DNA from: Sphingomonas citri
GTDB lineage: Bacteria > Pseudomonadota > Alphaproteobacteria > Sphingomonadales > Sphingomonadaceae
DNA: 64,000 bases
NCBI RefSeq assembly: GCF_019429485.1
Contig: NZ_JAHXZN010000001.1
Span: forward strand, 186,001 to 250,000
Direction: 5' to 3'
Shown here: one piece after another, positions 37,085-50,148 of the stretch
How the letters are laid out: each line of letters begins with the position of its first letter
Position numbering within the stretch: the stretch's first letter is position 1
The notes under the pieces: model-generated
Told to the model about the DNA's origin: nothing
The model's input: only the letters and a program-made list of their open reading frames with translations
The model's database searches: none
Program-made: the position numbers and the translations under genes

Positions 37085-39286
37085 TCAGAACCGCAGGAGC
37101 GGCAGGATCGTCGCGTAGTCGTCGGTCCAGGGCGCGAAGCCCGGGCGCCGGCGCAGCACGTGCCAGTCGCCGTCGTCGCCAGCCAGCAGCGCCTGCGTCC
37201 ATGGATCGCGCGTCAGCACGATCCAGGACGAGGGGGTACCCTCTTCCTCCTCGTCCATCGGAACGTGATTGAGGATCAACGCGTGCCATCCCCCGGCGCG
37301 CGCCGCCGCCGCGACGACGGGTCCAAGATCGATGAAGCGGTTGGAGATATGGACCGCCAAAACGCCATTGTGGGCCAGCACCCGAGCGTAGACCGCGAAC
37401 GCCTCGCGCGTCAGCAGGTGCATTGGCACCGCGTCGGACGAGAAAGCGTCGAGCGCCAGCAGGTCGAGGCTGCCAGTCGCGGCACGTTCCAGCGACACGC
37501 GCGCGTCACCCAGCTCGATCGTCGCGTCCGGCGCACAATCGGCGAGGAAGGTGAAGCGGTGCGTGCGGCTGAGCTCGGCCATGGCGGGGTCGATCTCGTA
37601 GAAGCGCCAGCGCTGGCCCGGCCGCGCGTAGCAGGCGAGGGTCCCGGTCCCGAGCCCGACCACGCCGATCCGCGCCTTGTCGCCGAACAGCAGCGGCGCG
37701 GTGCGCATCGCGCGGCCGACCCCGGTGGCGGGAGTGTAATAGCTCGTCGGCGTGCGCTCGCGCGCGGCCGTGCCGGTGAGCTGGACGCCGTGCAGCGTCG
37801 TCCCATGGACCAGGGTGCGCCGGCGCGGCTCCTCCACCACCGTGTAGACGCCGAAATAGCTGCGCAGCCGCGCCCCCGGCTCGAGCGACAGCGACAGCGA
37901 GCGGAAGCCGCCGAACAGCAGCAGGGCGCTCGCCAGCACCAACAGATACGGCGCGCGCGCGCCGAGCGTCAGCAGACCGACGGCGGCAACCACCGCGAAC
38001 GTCGCGCCGGTGTGGCGCACCGTCCGCAACCCGCCCGCCTCGTGCGCGAACACGCCCGCCACCACCGCCAGCGCGAACGCGATCGCCGCGACGGCGACCC
38101 AGCGGGCCCGAGGCCGCGCCCAGAGCACGCGTAGCCCGGCGGCGAGCGGCGCCTGCGGCACCAGCGCGCCCGCTGCCAGGATCAGGATGGGATATTCCCA
38201 GGTCCAGTCGAACAAGGTCGGCGCCACGAGCCCGGCGAAGACTCCACCCAGCGCGCCGCCGACCGACATGGCGAGGTAGAAGCCGGTCAGTCGCGCCGGC
38301 TCGGGACGCAGCCGGTACAACCGCGTGTGCAGCGCGACCGAGATCATGAAGAGCAGCAGCAGCGCCATCAGCGTGCTCGCGGTCGCCCGATCGGCGAAGC
38401 CGCCCATCATGATGCCGCCGAACAGCAGGATCGTCACCGGCGCCGCGCGCGTCAGCGAGTCTGCCGGCCAGCGGCGTGCCGCGAAGGCGATGGAGAAGCT
38501 CAGCAGGTAGAGCGCGAGTGGGATCACCCACAGCAGCGGCATCGCGACCAGGTCGGTGCTGATGAAGGTCGAGGTCGCCAGCATCATGCCCGAGGGTACC
38601 AGGCCGAGCACCACCCAGAGCAGCACGCGCGATCGCGGCGGCGGCGGCGCGCTCGGCGCGACATCGGCGGCGGTCGTCGCGCGCGGCGGCAGCCGGGTCG
38701 CGCACAGCAGCACCAGCGCCACCAGCAGCAGATAGCCTCCGCTCCACAGCCAGCGCTGCTGCGTCACGGGCAGCAGCGGCTCGACCAGCAGCGGGAAAGC
38801 GATCAGCCCGGCGAAGCTACCGAGGTTGGAGGCGGCGTAGAGCGGATATGGATCGGTGCCCGGCCGCGCCAGCTCATACCAGCGCTGCATCAGAGGCGCC
38901 TGCGACGAGACCGCGAAGAACAGCGGCCCGATCGAGAGCGCGAACAGGTACGGCACCCACAAGGCGGGCTCGGCGTCGGCGGGCAGCGCCCGGTCGCTCA
39001 GCCCGATCGGGAGGAAGGCACAGGCGGCGAGCAGCAGCGCGAGGTGGATCGCGCGCTGCCGCCGCGGCGCGAGCCGGCCGATCAGATGCGCGTAGCCATA
39101 GCCGCCGAGCAACAGCGCCTGGTAGACCAACATCGCCGAGTTCCACACCGCCGGGGCGCCGCCGAGCCGCGGCAGCGCCAGCCGCGCGATCATCGGCTGC
39201 ACCAGGAACAGCAGGAACGAGCCCGTCAGCATGGTCGCGACGAACAGCGGCGCCACGCCGCCGCGTCGCGACCGTGCCTCAGCCAC
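37085..39286 (-). CDS. membrane-fused spermidine synthase-like protein
   Basis: 733 residues from GTG 39286, which overlaps the GNAT stop; a start at 39334 is possible. The N-terminal ~480 residues contain about 12-14 membrane helices of the MFS-like type seen in such fusions. The C-terminal ~230 residues form a SpeE-like Rossmann methyltransferase fold with GVVGLGTGTLACY, YEIDPAMAEL and LDALDAFSSDAVPMHLLT. The true spermidine-synthase GGGDG loop is replaced by GLGTGT, so polyamine synthesis is doubtful. Relatives are annotated as fused MFS/spermidine synthase. Function unknown. Confidence 0.85.
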   Translation of the reverse strand: MAEARSRRGGVAPLFVATMLTGSFLLFLVQPMIARLALPRLGGAPAVWNSAMLVYQALLLGGYGYAHLIGRLAPRRQRAIHLALLLAACAFLPIGLSDRALPADAEPALWVPYLFALSIGPLFFAVSSQAPLMQRWYELARPGTDPYPLYAASNLGSFAGLIAFPLLVEPLLPVTQQRWLWSGGYLLLVALVLLCATRLPPRATTAADVAPSAPPPPRSRVLLWVVLGLVPSGMMLATSTFISTDLVAMPLLWVIPLALYLLSFSIAFAARRWPADSLTRAAPVTILLFGGIMMGGFADRATASTLMALLLLFMISVALHTRLYRLRPEPARLTGFYLAMSVGGALGGVFAGLVAPTLFDWTWEYPILILAAGALVPQAPLAAGLRVLWARPRARWVAVAAIAFALAVVAGVFAHEAGGLRTVRHTGATFAVVAAVGLLTLGARAPYLLVLASALLLFGGFRSLSLSLEPGARLRSYFGVYTVVEEPRRRTLVHGTTLHGVQLTGTAARERTPTSYYTPATGVGRAMRTAPLLFGDKARIGVVGLGTGTLACYARPGQRWRFYEIDPAMAELSRTHRFTFLADCAPDATIELGDARVSLERAATGSLDLLALDAFSSDAVPMHLLTREAFAVYARVLAHNGVLAVHISNRFIDLGPVVAAAARAGGWHALILNHVPMDEEEEGTPSSWIVLTRDPWTQALLAGDDGDWHVLRRRPGFAPWTDDYATILPLLRF

Positions 39287-39808
39287 GCGTCGGCCGGGCG
39301 ATGCGATAGAGCAGATGGCGGCGAAGCGGATCACCCGCCTCGAGTGCGGGATGGTCGAAGTCGCCGCCGATCACGCGCGTCATGCCGAGCCGCTCCATGA
39401 GCAGCCGGCTGCGCGTGTTGCCGGGCACGGTCACCGCCGCGATCGTCGGCACGTCGAGATGCTCCCACGCCCACTCGAGGCAGGCGGACGCCGCCTCTCG
39501 CGCATAGCCCCTGCCCCAGTGCGCGCGACCGAGCCGCCAGCCGATCTCCACCTCGCCCGCCACCGGCGGCTTGAGCGGCAGCAGCCCGCACAGGCCGACG
39601 AACGCCTGATCGGCGCGGCGCTCGACCACCCAGAAGCAATGGCCGTAACGCGCCTGTGCCGCCGCCATGCGCCGCCACGCACGGCGACTCTCGCGCCGCG
39701 TCTCCGACGGGCCGATGTGACGCATCACCTCAGCATCCTGCGCGATGGCGTGGAAGGACTCGACGTCCTCGGCGCGCCAGCCGCGCAGCGTGAGCCGCTC
39801 GGTCTCGA

Positions 39809-39812
<4 letters not shown>
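39279..39812 (-). CDS. GNAT-family N-acetyltransferase (RimJ/RimL-like) 1
   Basis: 177 residues with the RimJ/RimL opening IETERLTLRGW and acetyl-CoA site HWGRGYAREAASACLEWAW. NTRSRLLMERLGM marks the C-terminal strand/helix. It is a paralogue of the adjacent upstream GNAT, overlapping it by 4 bp. The substrate could be a ribosomal-protein N-terminus or a small amine; sequence cannot decide. Confidence 0.9.
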
Positions 39813-41370
<1,558 letters not shown>

Positions 41371-41409
41371 TTACGGCAGCGGAACGCCCGCTCGCGCGTT
41401 AGCCGGCGC

Positions 41410-42315
41410 ATGAGAGAGATCCGCTCCGCCGCGCTCGTCGTCAACGCCAAGTCGCGGCGTGGGCGCAAGCTGTTCCGCCGCGCCTGCCGGCGCCTGCGCG
41501 AACTGCCGTTCAAGGTCGAGCCGCACGCGGTGAAGGATCCCAAGCACCTCGACCGCACCGTGCGCAAGGCGCTGGAGAAGAAGCCCGATCTGCTGATCCT
41601 TGGGGGTGGCGACGGCACCATCAGCGGACTGGTCGATCTCATGGTCGGCCACGACGTCGTGCTCGGCGTGCTGCCGCTCGGCACCGCCAACAGCTTCGCG
41701 CGCACGCTCGGCCTGCCGCTCGACATCGACGGCGCGATCGAGGTGTTCCGCACCGGCGCGCCGCGGCGGATCGACCTCGGCATGATCGACGACGATTATT
41801 TCGCCAACTGCGCCGCGATGGGTCTGAGTCCGCAGATCGCCGAGACCGTGCCACACCGGCTCAAGAAGGTGGCGGGGCGGCTCGGCTATCTCGGCTGGGC
41901 GGGCTATCAGCTGACGCGCTTCCGACCCTTCACGCTCTACGTCGACGCGGGCGATGGCAGGGACGAGCAGAAGCTGAAGGCGGTCGAGGTGCGGATCTCC
42001 AACGGCCCCTATCACGGTGGCACGTGGCTGGTGGACGAGGCCGCGGTCGACTCGGGCAAGATCGTCGTCCAGGTGGTGAAGGGACATTACAAGCGCCGGC
42101 TGGTGAGCAACTGGGCGGCGAGCTGGCTCGGGCGCCCGGAGCGCCACCATGAGGTGGTGACCTTCTCGGGCACGTCGATCCGGGTGCGCAGCGACCCGCC
42201 GTTGCCGATCTCGATCGACGGCGAGGTGCTGGCGCACACGCCGGTGACCGCGCACGTCGCGGCCGGGGTGATCGAGGTGATGGCGCCGCGCGCTGATTCC
42301 CAGCCGTCATCCTGA
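41410..42315 (+). CDS. diacylglycerol/lipid kinase family protein
   Basis: 301 residues of the DAGK/YegS-like family. The nucleotide-binding GGGDGTIS motif is at ~residues 63-70, followed by LPLGTANSFARTLG and the C-terminal half with DGEVLAH. The family phosphorylates diacylglycerol or related lipids; actual specificity is unknown. The last codons and the TGA stop (42313-42315) are provided by palindromic element B1. It is upstream of mtaB on the same strand but separated by that element. Confidence 0.9.
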   Translation: MREIRSAALVVNAKSRRGRKLFRRACRRLRELPFKVEPHAVKDPKHLDRTVRKALEKKPDLLILGGGDGTISGLVDLMVGHDVVLGVLPLGTANSFARTLGLPLDIDGAIEVFRTGAPRRIDLGMIDDDYFANCAAMGLSPQIAETVPHRLKKVAGRLGYLGWAGYQLTRFRPFTLYVDAGDGRDEQKLKAVEVRISNGPYHGGTWLVDEAAVDSGKIVVQVVKGHYKRRLVSNWAASWLGRPERHHEVVTFSGTSIRVRSDPPLPISIDGEVLAHTPVTAHVAAGVIEVMAPRADSQPSS

Positions 42316-42400
42316 ACTCGTTTCATGATCCACGGCTCTGCGCGAGCTTGCGCGTCTACGTGTGCGGCACAGTGGATCCTGAAACGAGGTCAGCATGACG
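42305..42400. repeat. intergenic palindromic element, family B copy 1
   Basis: Arms 42305-42333 and 42372-42400 are inverted copies, 29 nt with three mismatches, outer ends CGTCAT / ATGACG and inner ends GATCCAC / GTGGATC. The left arm overlaps the last 11 bases of the lipid-kinase gene and contributes its stop codon. The second copy is at 47333-47425. Confidence 0.85.
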
Positions 42401-42489
42401 CTGGTTGGTACGGCAAGTTCTGGCGAACCGTTTCGGCCTCCCGCACCATAGGGTCGACTTCGCCCGCCGCGCCCCCTAGATCGCGCGCC

Positions 42490-43674
42490 ATGTCCGCCGT
42501 TCCCCAGCCAGAGGTCGTGACACTCGGCTGCCGCCTCAACATCGCCGAGAGCGAGGCGATCCGCCAGCTCGCTGGCGCGGGTGTGGCGGTGGTGAACGGC
42601 TGCGGCGTGACGAACCAGGCGATGCGCGACACACGCGCCGCGGTGCGCCGGCTGCGGCGGCGCCTGCCGCACGCCGAGCTGGTGGTCACCGGCTGCGCCG
42701 CCGAGATGGACCGCGCCGGCTTCGCCGCCATGCCAGAGGTCGACCGCCTGGTCCCGAACGCCGCCAAGCTGCTGCCGGCGAGCTGGGGGAGCGCGCGCGG
42801 CAATGCGCCGCGGCCGCGCGCGCAGACCCGCGCCTTCGTCGGCGTTCAGAACGGCTGCGACCATGCCTGCACCTTCTGCGCCATCCCGCAGGGCCGCGGC
42901 GTGAGCCGCAGCGATCCGATCGCCGAGATCGTCCCACGCGTCGCCGCGCTGGTCGAGGCGGGGCAGCGCGAGGTGGTGCTGAGCGGGGTCGACCTCGCCA
43001 GCTACGACGACCGCGGCGCCGGGCTCGCGGCGCTGGTCGAGCGACTGCTCGCCGGCGTGCCGGGGCTGGAGCGAATCCGCCTCTCTTCGCTCGACCCGCA
43101 CGTGATCGACGACTCGCTGTTCGCGCTGCTCACCCAGGAGCCGCGGGTGATGCCGCACGTACATCTCTCGCTCCAGGCGGGCGACGACCTGATCCTCAAG
43201 CGCATGCGCCGGCGCCATCGCCGCGCTGAGGCGATCGCGCTGGTCGAGCGGCTGCGCGCCGCACGGCCCGATTTGGCGATCGGCGCGGACCTGATCGCGG
43301 GCTTCCCGACCGAGGACGAGGCGATGTTCGCCAACACGCTCGCGCTGGTCGACGAGGCCGACATCACTCACGCGCACGTCTTCCCCTATTCGCCGCGCGC
43401 GGGCACGCCGGCGGCGCGCATGCCGCAGGTCGAGCCCGAGGTGGCGCGCGCCCGTGCCGCCACCTTGCGCGCCGCCTCAACCGCGCGGCTCGCCAACCGC
43501 CTCGCGCGCCAGGTCGGCACGGTGCAGCGCGTGCTGGTCGAGCGCCCCGGCGACCGCGGCCACGCCCCCGATTTCAGCGAGGTCCGCCTCGCTGCCCCGC
43601 TCCCCATCGGCAGCGTGCACGACGTCACGATCGTCGCCGCCGCGCCCGACCATCTCACCGGAACCATCGCATGA
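42490..43674 (+). CDS. mtaB: tRNA threonylcarbamoyladenosine methylthiotransferase MtaB
   Basis: 394 residues from ATG 42490. N-terminal cluster cysteines: LGCRLN, NGCGVT and TGCAAE. Radical SAM motif: CDHACTFC (C-x3-C-x2-C) with AIPQGRG. It converts t6A37 to ms2t6A37 in ANN-decoding tRNAs. The sequence fits MtaB better than MiaB because of its short length and the LGCRLN opening. A C-terminal TRAM-like tail is present. It overlaps ftsY by 4 bp, so the three genes mtaB-ftsY-yciB form one operon. Confidence 0.93.
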   Translation: MSAVPQPEVVTLGCRLNIAESEAIRQLAGAGVAVVNGCGVTNQAMRDTRAAVRRLRRRLPHAELVVTGCAAEMDRAGFAAMPEVDRLVPNAAKLLPASWGSARGNAPRPRAQTRAFVGVQNGCDHACTFCAIPQGRGVSRSDPIAEIVPRVAALVEAGQREVVLSGVDLASYDDRGAGLAALVERLLAGVPGLERIRLSSLDPHVIDDSLFALLTQEPRVMPHVHLSLQAGDDLILKRMRRRHRRAEAIALVERLRAARPDLAIGADLIAGFPTEDEAMFANTLALVDEADITHAHVFPYSPRAGTPAARMPQVEPEVARARAATLRAASTARLANRLARQVGTVQRVLVERPGDRGHAPDFSEVRLAAPLPIGSVHDVTIVAAAPDHLTGTIA

Positions 43675-44603
43675 GCACGAGCTGGCACGACAAGCTGCTG
43701 GGCGGCTTCCGCCGCACCTCCGACCGGCTGGTCGGCAACCTCGCCGGCCTGGGCGGCGCGCGGCTGGAGGAACACACGCTCGATGAAGTCGAGGAGGCGC
43801 TGATCGGCTCCGACCTCGGTCCGGAGACCGCCGGCCGCGTTCGCGCGCGGCTCGCCGAGGGCACGTTCGAGCGCAACATGGAGGAGCTCGGCATCCGTCT
43901 CGTCGTCGCCGAGGAGGTGGAGAAGGTGCTGGCGCAGGTCGCCAAGCCGCTCGGAATCGACGCCTTCCCGCGCCCGCAGGTGGTGCTGGTGATCGGCGTC
44001 AACGGCTCGGGCAAGACCACCACAATCGCCAAGCTGGCGCACCTGTTCCTCGAGCAGGACTATCAGGTGATGCTCGCCGCGGGCGACACCTTCCGCGCCG
44101 CCGCGATCGGCCAGCTGCGCACCTGGGCGGAGCGGATCGGCGTGCCGATCGTCACCGGCCCCGAGGGCGGCGACGCCGCGGGCATCGTCTGGGACGCGGT
44201 GAAGAAGGCGACCGAGATCGGCACCGACGTGCTGATCGTCGACACCGCCGGGCGGCTCCAGAACAAGCGCGAGCTGATGGACGAGCTCGCCAAGATCCGT
44301 CGCGTGCTCGGCCGGCTCAATCCCGCCGCGCCGCACGACGTGCTGCTGGTGCTCGACGCCACCACCGGCCAGAACGCGCTCAACCAGATCGAGGTGTTCA
44401 AAGAGGTGGCGGGAGTCACCGGCCTCGTCATGACCAAGCTCGACGGCACCGCGCGCGGCGGCGTGCTGGTGGCGGCGGCGGAGCGCTACGGCCTGCCGAT
44501 CCACGCCATCGGCGTCGGCGAGCAGATGGACGACCTGCGCCCGTTCGACGCGCGCGAGGTCAGCCGCATCATCGCCGGGGTCGACACGGGGCCGCGCAAG
44601 TGA
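43671..44603 (+). CDS. ftsY: signal recognition particle receptor FtsY
   Basis: 310 residues, an NG-domain SRP GTPase. Helical N domain (~1-95), G1 GVNGSGKTTTIAKLA, G2 DTFRAAAIGQL, G3 DTAGRLQNK, G4 TKLDGTARGG, and the final helix LRPFDAREVSRII. The acidic N-terminal A domain of E. coli is absent, which is usual for short alphaproteobacterial FtsY. It docks ribosome-SRP complexes at the membrane. Confidence 0.97.
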   Translation: MSTSWHDKLLGGFRRTSDRLVGNLAGLGGARLEEHTLDEVEEALIGSDLGPETAGRVRARLAEGTFERNMEELGIRLVVAEEVEKVLAQVAKPLGIDAFPRPQVVLVIGVNGSGKTTTIAKLAHLFLEQDYQVMLAAGDTFRAAAIGQLRTWAERIGVPIVTGPEGGDAAGIVWDAVKKATEIGTDVLIVDTAGRLQNKRELMDELAKIRRVLGRLNPAAPHDVLLVLDATTGQNALNQIEVFKEVAGVTGLVMTKLDGTARGGVLVAAAERYGLPIHAIGVGEQMDDLRPFDAREVSRIIAGVDTGPRK

Positions 44604-45301
44604 GCGCGACGCCGAAGGAGTCGGCGGGCGCGCGCGCTCTGGTCGATTACGGCCCGCTCGCGGTGTTCTTCGCGGTCAACTTCCTGCTGCCGGGCGAGAG
44701 TGCGCGCCGGCTCGTCGCCGCGGTGACGCCCGCGCTGTCCGATCTCACCCGCGTCGAGGCGCTGCTGCTCGCGCGCGTGATCGTCGCTACCGCGGCCTTC
44801 GTGCTGGCGAGCGTGGTCGCGCTGGTGATCGCCAAGGCCAAGCTCGGGCGCGTGCCGCCGATGCTGCTGATCTCGGCCGGGCTCGTCATCGTGTTCGGCG
44901 GGTTGACGATGTATTTCCGCGACCCGCGCTTCATCCAGACCAAGCCGACGATCGTCTACGCGCTGCTCGCCGCGACGCTGGGCTTCGGTGCCGCGACCGG
45001 GCGCCCGCTGCTCCAGCAGCTGATGGGATCGAGCTACCCCGGGCTGAGCGAGCGCGGCTGGCACCGGCTGACGCTCAACTGGGTGTGGTTCTTCGTCGCG
45101 ATGGCGTTCGCCAACGAGGCGGTGTGGCGCGGCGCCGCGGCCACGTTCGGCGCGCAGCGCGGCTGGGACCTGTGGGCGATCTACAAGGTGTGGGTGGTCA
45201 TCCCGGTGACCATGCTGTTCGCGGTCGCCAACGTGCCGATGCTGATGCGCCACGGGCTGACACTGGGCGACGAGACGCCGCCGGTGCCGCCCGAGGGCTG
45301 A
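44600..45301 (+). CDS. yciB: inner membrane septation protein YciB/IspZ family
   Basis: 233 residues beginning at GTG 44600 (GTGA overlap with ftsY). Six membrane helices are predicted, with [15 protein letters not shown], the conserved [12 protein letters not shown] loop and the [22 protein letters not shown] helix typical of YciB. Members are linked to cell-envelope integrity and septation; the biochemical activity is unknown. Position behind ftsY recurs in alphaproteobacteria. Confidence 0.92.
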   Translation: MSATPKESAGARALVDYGPLAVFFAVNFLLPGESARRLVAAVTPALSDLTRVEALLLARVIVATAAFVLASVVALVIAKAKLGRVPPMLLISAGLVIVFGGLTMYFRDPRFIQTKPTIVYALLAATLGFGAATGRPLLQQLMGSSYPGLSERGWHRLTLNWVWFFVAMAFANEAVWRGAAATFGAQRGWDLWAIYKVWVVIPVTMLFAVANVPMLMRHGLTLGDETPPVPPEG

Positions 45302-45344
45302 GCCCAGCGCGGCGGCGATAAGGATCGAGGAGAGAGTACGAGCG

Positions 45345-47273
<1,929 letters not shown>

Positions 47274-47332
47274 GCGGGGGCGGGTAGCGCTGGTGGCCGC
47301 CCCGCCCTCCCCCTCGTCTTTCCTGCCGTCAT

Positions 47333-47425
47333 CCGTAGTCGTCTCAGGATCCACGGTGCCGCGGACTCAGCGGCCGGAGCGTGCGCGGCACGGTGGATCC
47401 CGAGACAAGATCAGGATGACGGCAG
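47333..47425. repeat. intergenic palindromic element, family B copy 2
   Basis: Arms of about 22-33 nt beginning CTGCCGTCATCC and ending GGATGACGGCAG, inner ends GGATCCAC / GTGGATCC, with a 38-nt loop. It lies between the convergent ends of acs and psd. Same family as 42305-42400. Confidence 0.8.
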
Positions 47426-47455
47426 CAGGACAGGCTAAGGCGGCAACCAACCCCC

Positions 47456-48307
47456 TCACCAGTCCGCCAGCACCTGCCCGGCGCGGATCGTGTCGCCCAG
47501 CCGCAGCCCGTCGCGCAGCCGCGCCGCGGGCGGCAGGAACAGCAGGATGGTCGAGCCGTGCTCGAACCAGCCCATCTCCTCGCCCTTCCCTATCCGCTTG
47601 TCGCACGCCACGCGCGCGCTTCCCTGCTCGCGCAGCACCGTCTCGACGTCGAGGAAGCCGAGCCGGATGCTCGCCACCAGGATCGCCGCGACGGGCACCA
47701 GCAGCAAAGGTCGCCCTGCCGAGCTCGCCTCGATCACCGCGCGCTCGTTGCGGCAGAAGAGCTGCTCGACCCGCTTGAGCGCGATCGGGTTGACGTTCCA
47801 GCAATCGCCCGAGAGGTACGTGACGCCCTCCACCGTCAGGTCGGCCGGCGCGTGGAAGCGATGGTACATCGCCGCGGTGAGCCGCAGCGTCACGTACCAG
47901 CCGTCGCGGAAGCGCTCCGCCAGCGCGGGATCGGGCACCAGCTCGCCGAGCCGATAGGGGAAGCCCTTCACCTGATAGACCCGGTCGCCCTCGATCCGGC
48001 CGTGCGCCCCGAGGATCGCGTCGCACGGGCTCGCCAGCGTCGCCGGATCGCGGTCATAGGCGCGCGCGCCCGGGCGCAGCCGGCGGATGAAGCCGTCGCG
48101 CAGCGAACGGAACTCGGTGGTCGCGGCGTCGGACAGGTCGACGTCGGAGAAGAAGCGCCATGCCGCCAGCGCGGGCCGCGCCACCAGAGGATGCTCCACC
48201 GCGGCGATGCGCCCGACCAGCCCGGTCGCCCAGCGTCGCGGTATGCGGTTGGTCAGCAGGAAGTTGAGATCCTCCTGCAGCAGCAGGCGGAGGAAAGCCG
48301 AGCGCAT
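47456..48307 (-). CDS. psd: phosphatidylserine decarboxylase
   Basis: 283 residues from ATG 48307; GTG 48313 would add two. This is a pyruvoyl enzyme that self-cleaves at the Gly-Ser of WFEHGSTI, near residue 253, giving the alpha subunit. The conserved catalytic His regions FHAPAD and the PCDA motif (ASPCDAILG) are present. It makes phosphatidylethanolamine at the inner membrane. PE would feed pmtA, 3 kb away. Divergent from the class III aminotransferase, with only 38 bp between the two starts. Confidence 0.95.
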   Translation of the reverse strand: MRSAFLRLLLQEDLNFLLTNRIPRRWATGLVGRIAAVEHPLVARPALAAWRFFSDVDLSDAATTEFRSLRDGFIRRLRPGARAYDRDPATLASPCDAILGAHGRIEGDRVYQVKGFPYRLGELVPDPALAERFRDGWYVTLRLTAAMYHRFHAPADLTVEGVTYLSGDCWNVNPIALKRVEQLFCRNERAVIEASSAGRPLLLVPVAAILVASIRLGFLDVETVLREQGSARVACDKRIGKGEEMGWFEHGSTILLFLPPAARLRDGLRLGDTIRAGQVLADW

Positions 48308-48345
48308 TGTCACACCTGCGTCATCGTGAGGGTCTGTGGGGAGGC

Positions 48346-50001
48346 ATGGAGAAAAGGACGTTCGTTGCGGTGGCCGGCGCGGTCGCCACCACCCTGTTCG
48401 CGGTCAGCAAGGGACGCGAGCGGCTGCGCCTGTCGCGCGCCAAACATCCCTCGCTCGGCGGGCACGTCCGCATGGCCAAGCGCGTGGCGGGGCAGATCTC
48501 GTTCTACAGCCACCCGGAGGAGCGTTTCTTCCGCGCCGACGGCTGCGATCACGCGGTCGCGGCGCGACGGCGCGACGGCTTTCGCGGGCTGAGCGAGCTC
48601 TTCGCCGAGCGTTTCCCGCGGACGCTCGCGCTCACCGCCGAGACGCGCGCGGGGCTGTCCGACCTGCAATTCACCGGCCGCTACCGCGTCCCCTTCCCCT
48701 TCGCCGAGGTGGTGCGCGCCAAGCTGCCGACCGGCGCCTTCGTCGAGCGAACGGAAGGCGCGTGGCTGATCGACCTGGACGGGAACCGGCTGATCGACTG
48801 CACCGGCTCGTACGGGGTCAACCTGTTCGGCAGCGACTTCTACAAGGAGACGCTGCGCGAGGCGGTCGCCACCGCCGAGCCGCTCGGCGCACTGCTCGGC
48901 GCCTATCACCCGGTGGTGGCCGACAACGTCCGCCGGCTGTGCGCGCTGTCGGGACACGACGAGGTGTCGTTCCATATGTCGGGCACCGAGGCGGTGATGC
49001 AGGCGGTGCGACTGGCGCGCTACCACACCGGCAAGCGCCGGCTGGTGCGCTTCGCGGGCGCCTATCACGGCTGGTGGGGCGACGTGCAGCCCGGCATCGG
49101 CAATCCCGTCCCGGCCGATCACACGCTCACGCTCGCCGAGATGAGCGAGGAGACGCTGCGCGTGCTCGCCACCCGCCAGGACATCGCGTGCGTGCTGGTC
49201 AACCCGCTCCAGGCGCTCCACCCCAATGCGTCGGCGCCCTCGGACGGCCAATTGGTCGACAGCGCGCGCCGCGCCGGCGCCGATCTCGACGGCTACGCGC
49301 GCTGGCTCCACCGCCTCGCCGAGACCTGCCGCGCCAACGGCATCGTGCTGATCGCGGACGAGGTGTTCGTCGGCTTCCGGCTCGCGCCGGGCAGCCTGCT
49401 CCGCCGGGTCGGGGTCGAGCCCGACCTGATCACCTGGGGCAAGACGCTGGGCGGCGGGCTGCCGGTCGGCGTGCTCACCGGGCGCGCCGCGCTGATGAAG
49501 CGCTGGCGCGACGACCGCCCGGTCGACATCTGCTTCGCGCGCGGCACCTTCAACGCGCATCCCTATGTGATGGCGGCGATGGACTCGTTCCTGCGCCGGC
49601 TCGAGACCCGCCCGGTACAGGCGCTGTACGACGGACTCGACGCCCGGTGGGACGCGCGCGCGGCGCAGCTCAACGCCGCGCTCGCCGACGCGGGGTTGCC
49701 GGTGTCGGTCGCCAACCTCTCGACGATCTGGACCGTCCTGTACACGCGGCCGTCGCGCTACAATTGGATGCTGCAATACTACCTCCGCGCCGAGGGGCTG
49801 GCGCTCAGCTGGGTCGGCACCGGGCGGCTGATCTTCAGCCTCGACATGGATGACGCGCTCTTCGACGAGATCGTCCGCCGCTTCGTCACCGCCGCGCGCG
49901 CGATGCACGCGGACGGCTGGTGGAGCGGACCGGCGGTCAGCGATAAGCAGCTGCGTCGGATGGCGCTGCGCGAGTCGCTGCGGGCGCGGCTAATGCGGTG
50001 A
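48346..50001 (+). CDS. membrane-anchored class III aminotransferase (GSAM-like)
   Basis: 551 residues from ATG 48346, after a GGGGAGG ribosome site. Residues 1-~20 are hydrophobic (FVAVAGAVATTLFAV) and could anchor the protein. About 100 further residues form an N-terminal domain I cannot name (SLGGHVRMAKRVAGQISFY, FFRADG). The remaining ~430 resemble glutamate-1-semialdehyde aminomutase: SYGVNLFGS, MSGTEAVMQAVRLAR, IADEVFVGFR, and the PLP lysine in LITWGKTLGGGLPVG. Haem synthesis is not implied because the extension and gene setting (psd, pmtA) differ. The substrate is unknown. Confidence 0.82.
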   Translation: MEKRTFVAVAGAVATTLFAVSKGRERLRLSRAKHPSLGGHVRMAKRVAGQISFYSHPEERFFRADGCDHAVAARRRDGFRGLSELFAERFPRTLALTAETRAGLSDLQFTGRYRVPFPFAEVVRAKLPTGAFVERTEGAWLIDLDGNRLIDCTGSYGVNLFGSDFYKETLREAVATAEPLGALLGAYHPVVADNVRRLCALSGHDEVSFHMSGTEAVMQAVRLARYHTGKRRLVRFAGAYHGWWGDVQPGIGNPVPADHTLTLAEMSEETLRVLATRQDIACVLVNPLQALHPNASAPSDGQLVDSARRAGADLDGYARWLHRLAETCRANGIVLIADEVFVGFRLAPGSLLRRVGVEPDLITWGKTLGGGLPVGVLTGRAALMKRWRDDRPVDICFARGTFNAHPYVMAAMDSFLRRLETRPVQALYDGLDARWDARAAQLNAALADAGLPVSVANLSTIWTVLYTRPSRYNWMLQYYLRAEGLALSWVGTGRLIFSLDMDDALFDEIVRRFVTAARAMHADGWWSGPAVSDKQLRRMALRESLRARLMR

Positions 50002-50023
50002 GACTCAGCCCTCCCCCGTCGCT

Positions 50024-50116
50024 GTTCCCCGGCGAAGGGCCGGGGTCCAGCTGGGGGACGGCCATGGTGGCTCTCACCAGCGTCCCCCAACTGGACCCCG
50101 GCTTTCGCCGGGGAAC
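50024..50116. repeat. intergenic palindromic element, family A copy 2
   Basis: Arms 50024-50060 and 50081-50116 are inverted copies with one indel and a mismatch. The outer ends GTTCCCCGGCG match family A copy 1. It lies between the convergent ends of the aminotransferase gene and the Mpo1-like gene. Confidence 0.85.
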
Positions 50117-50148
50117 GATCAGGGGAGCGGAAGTCGCCCCTGACAGCC

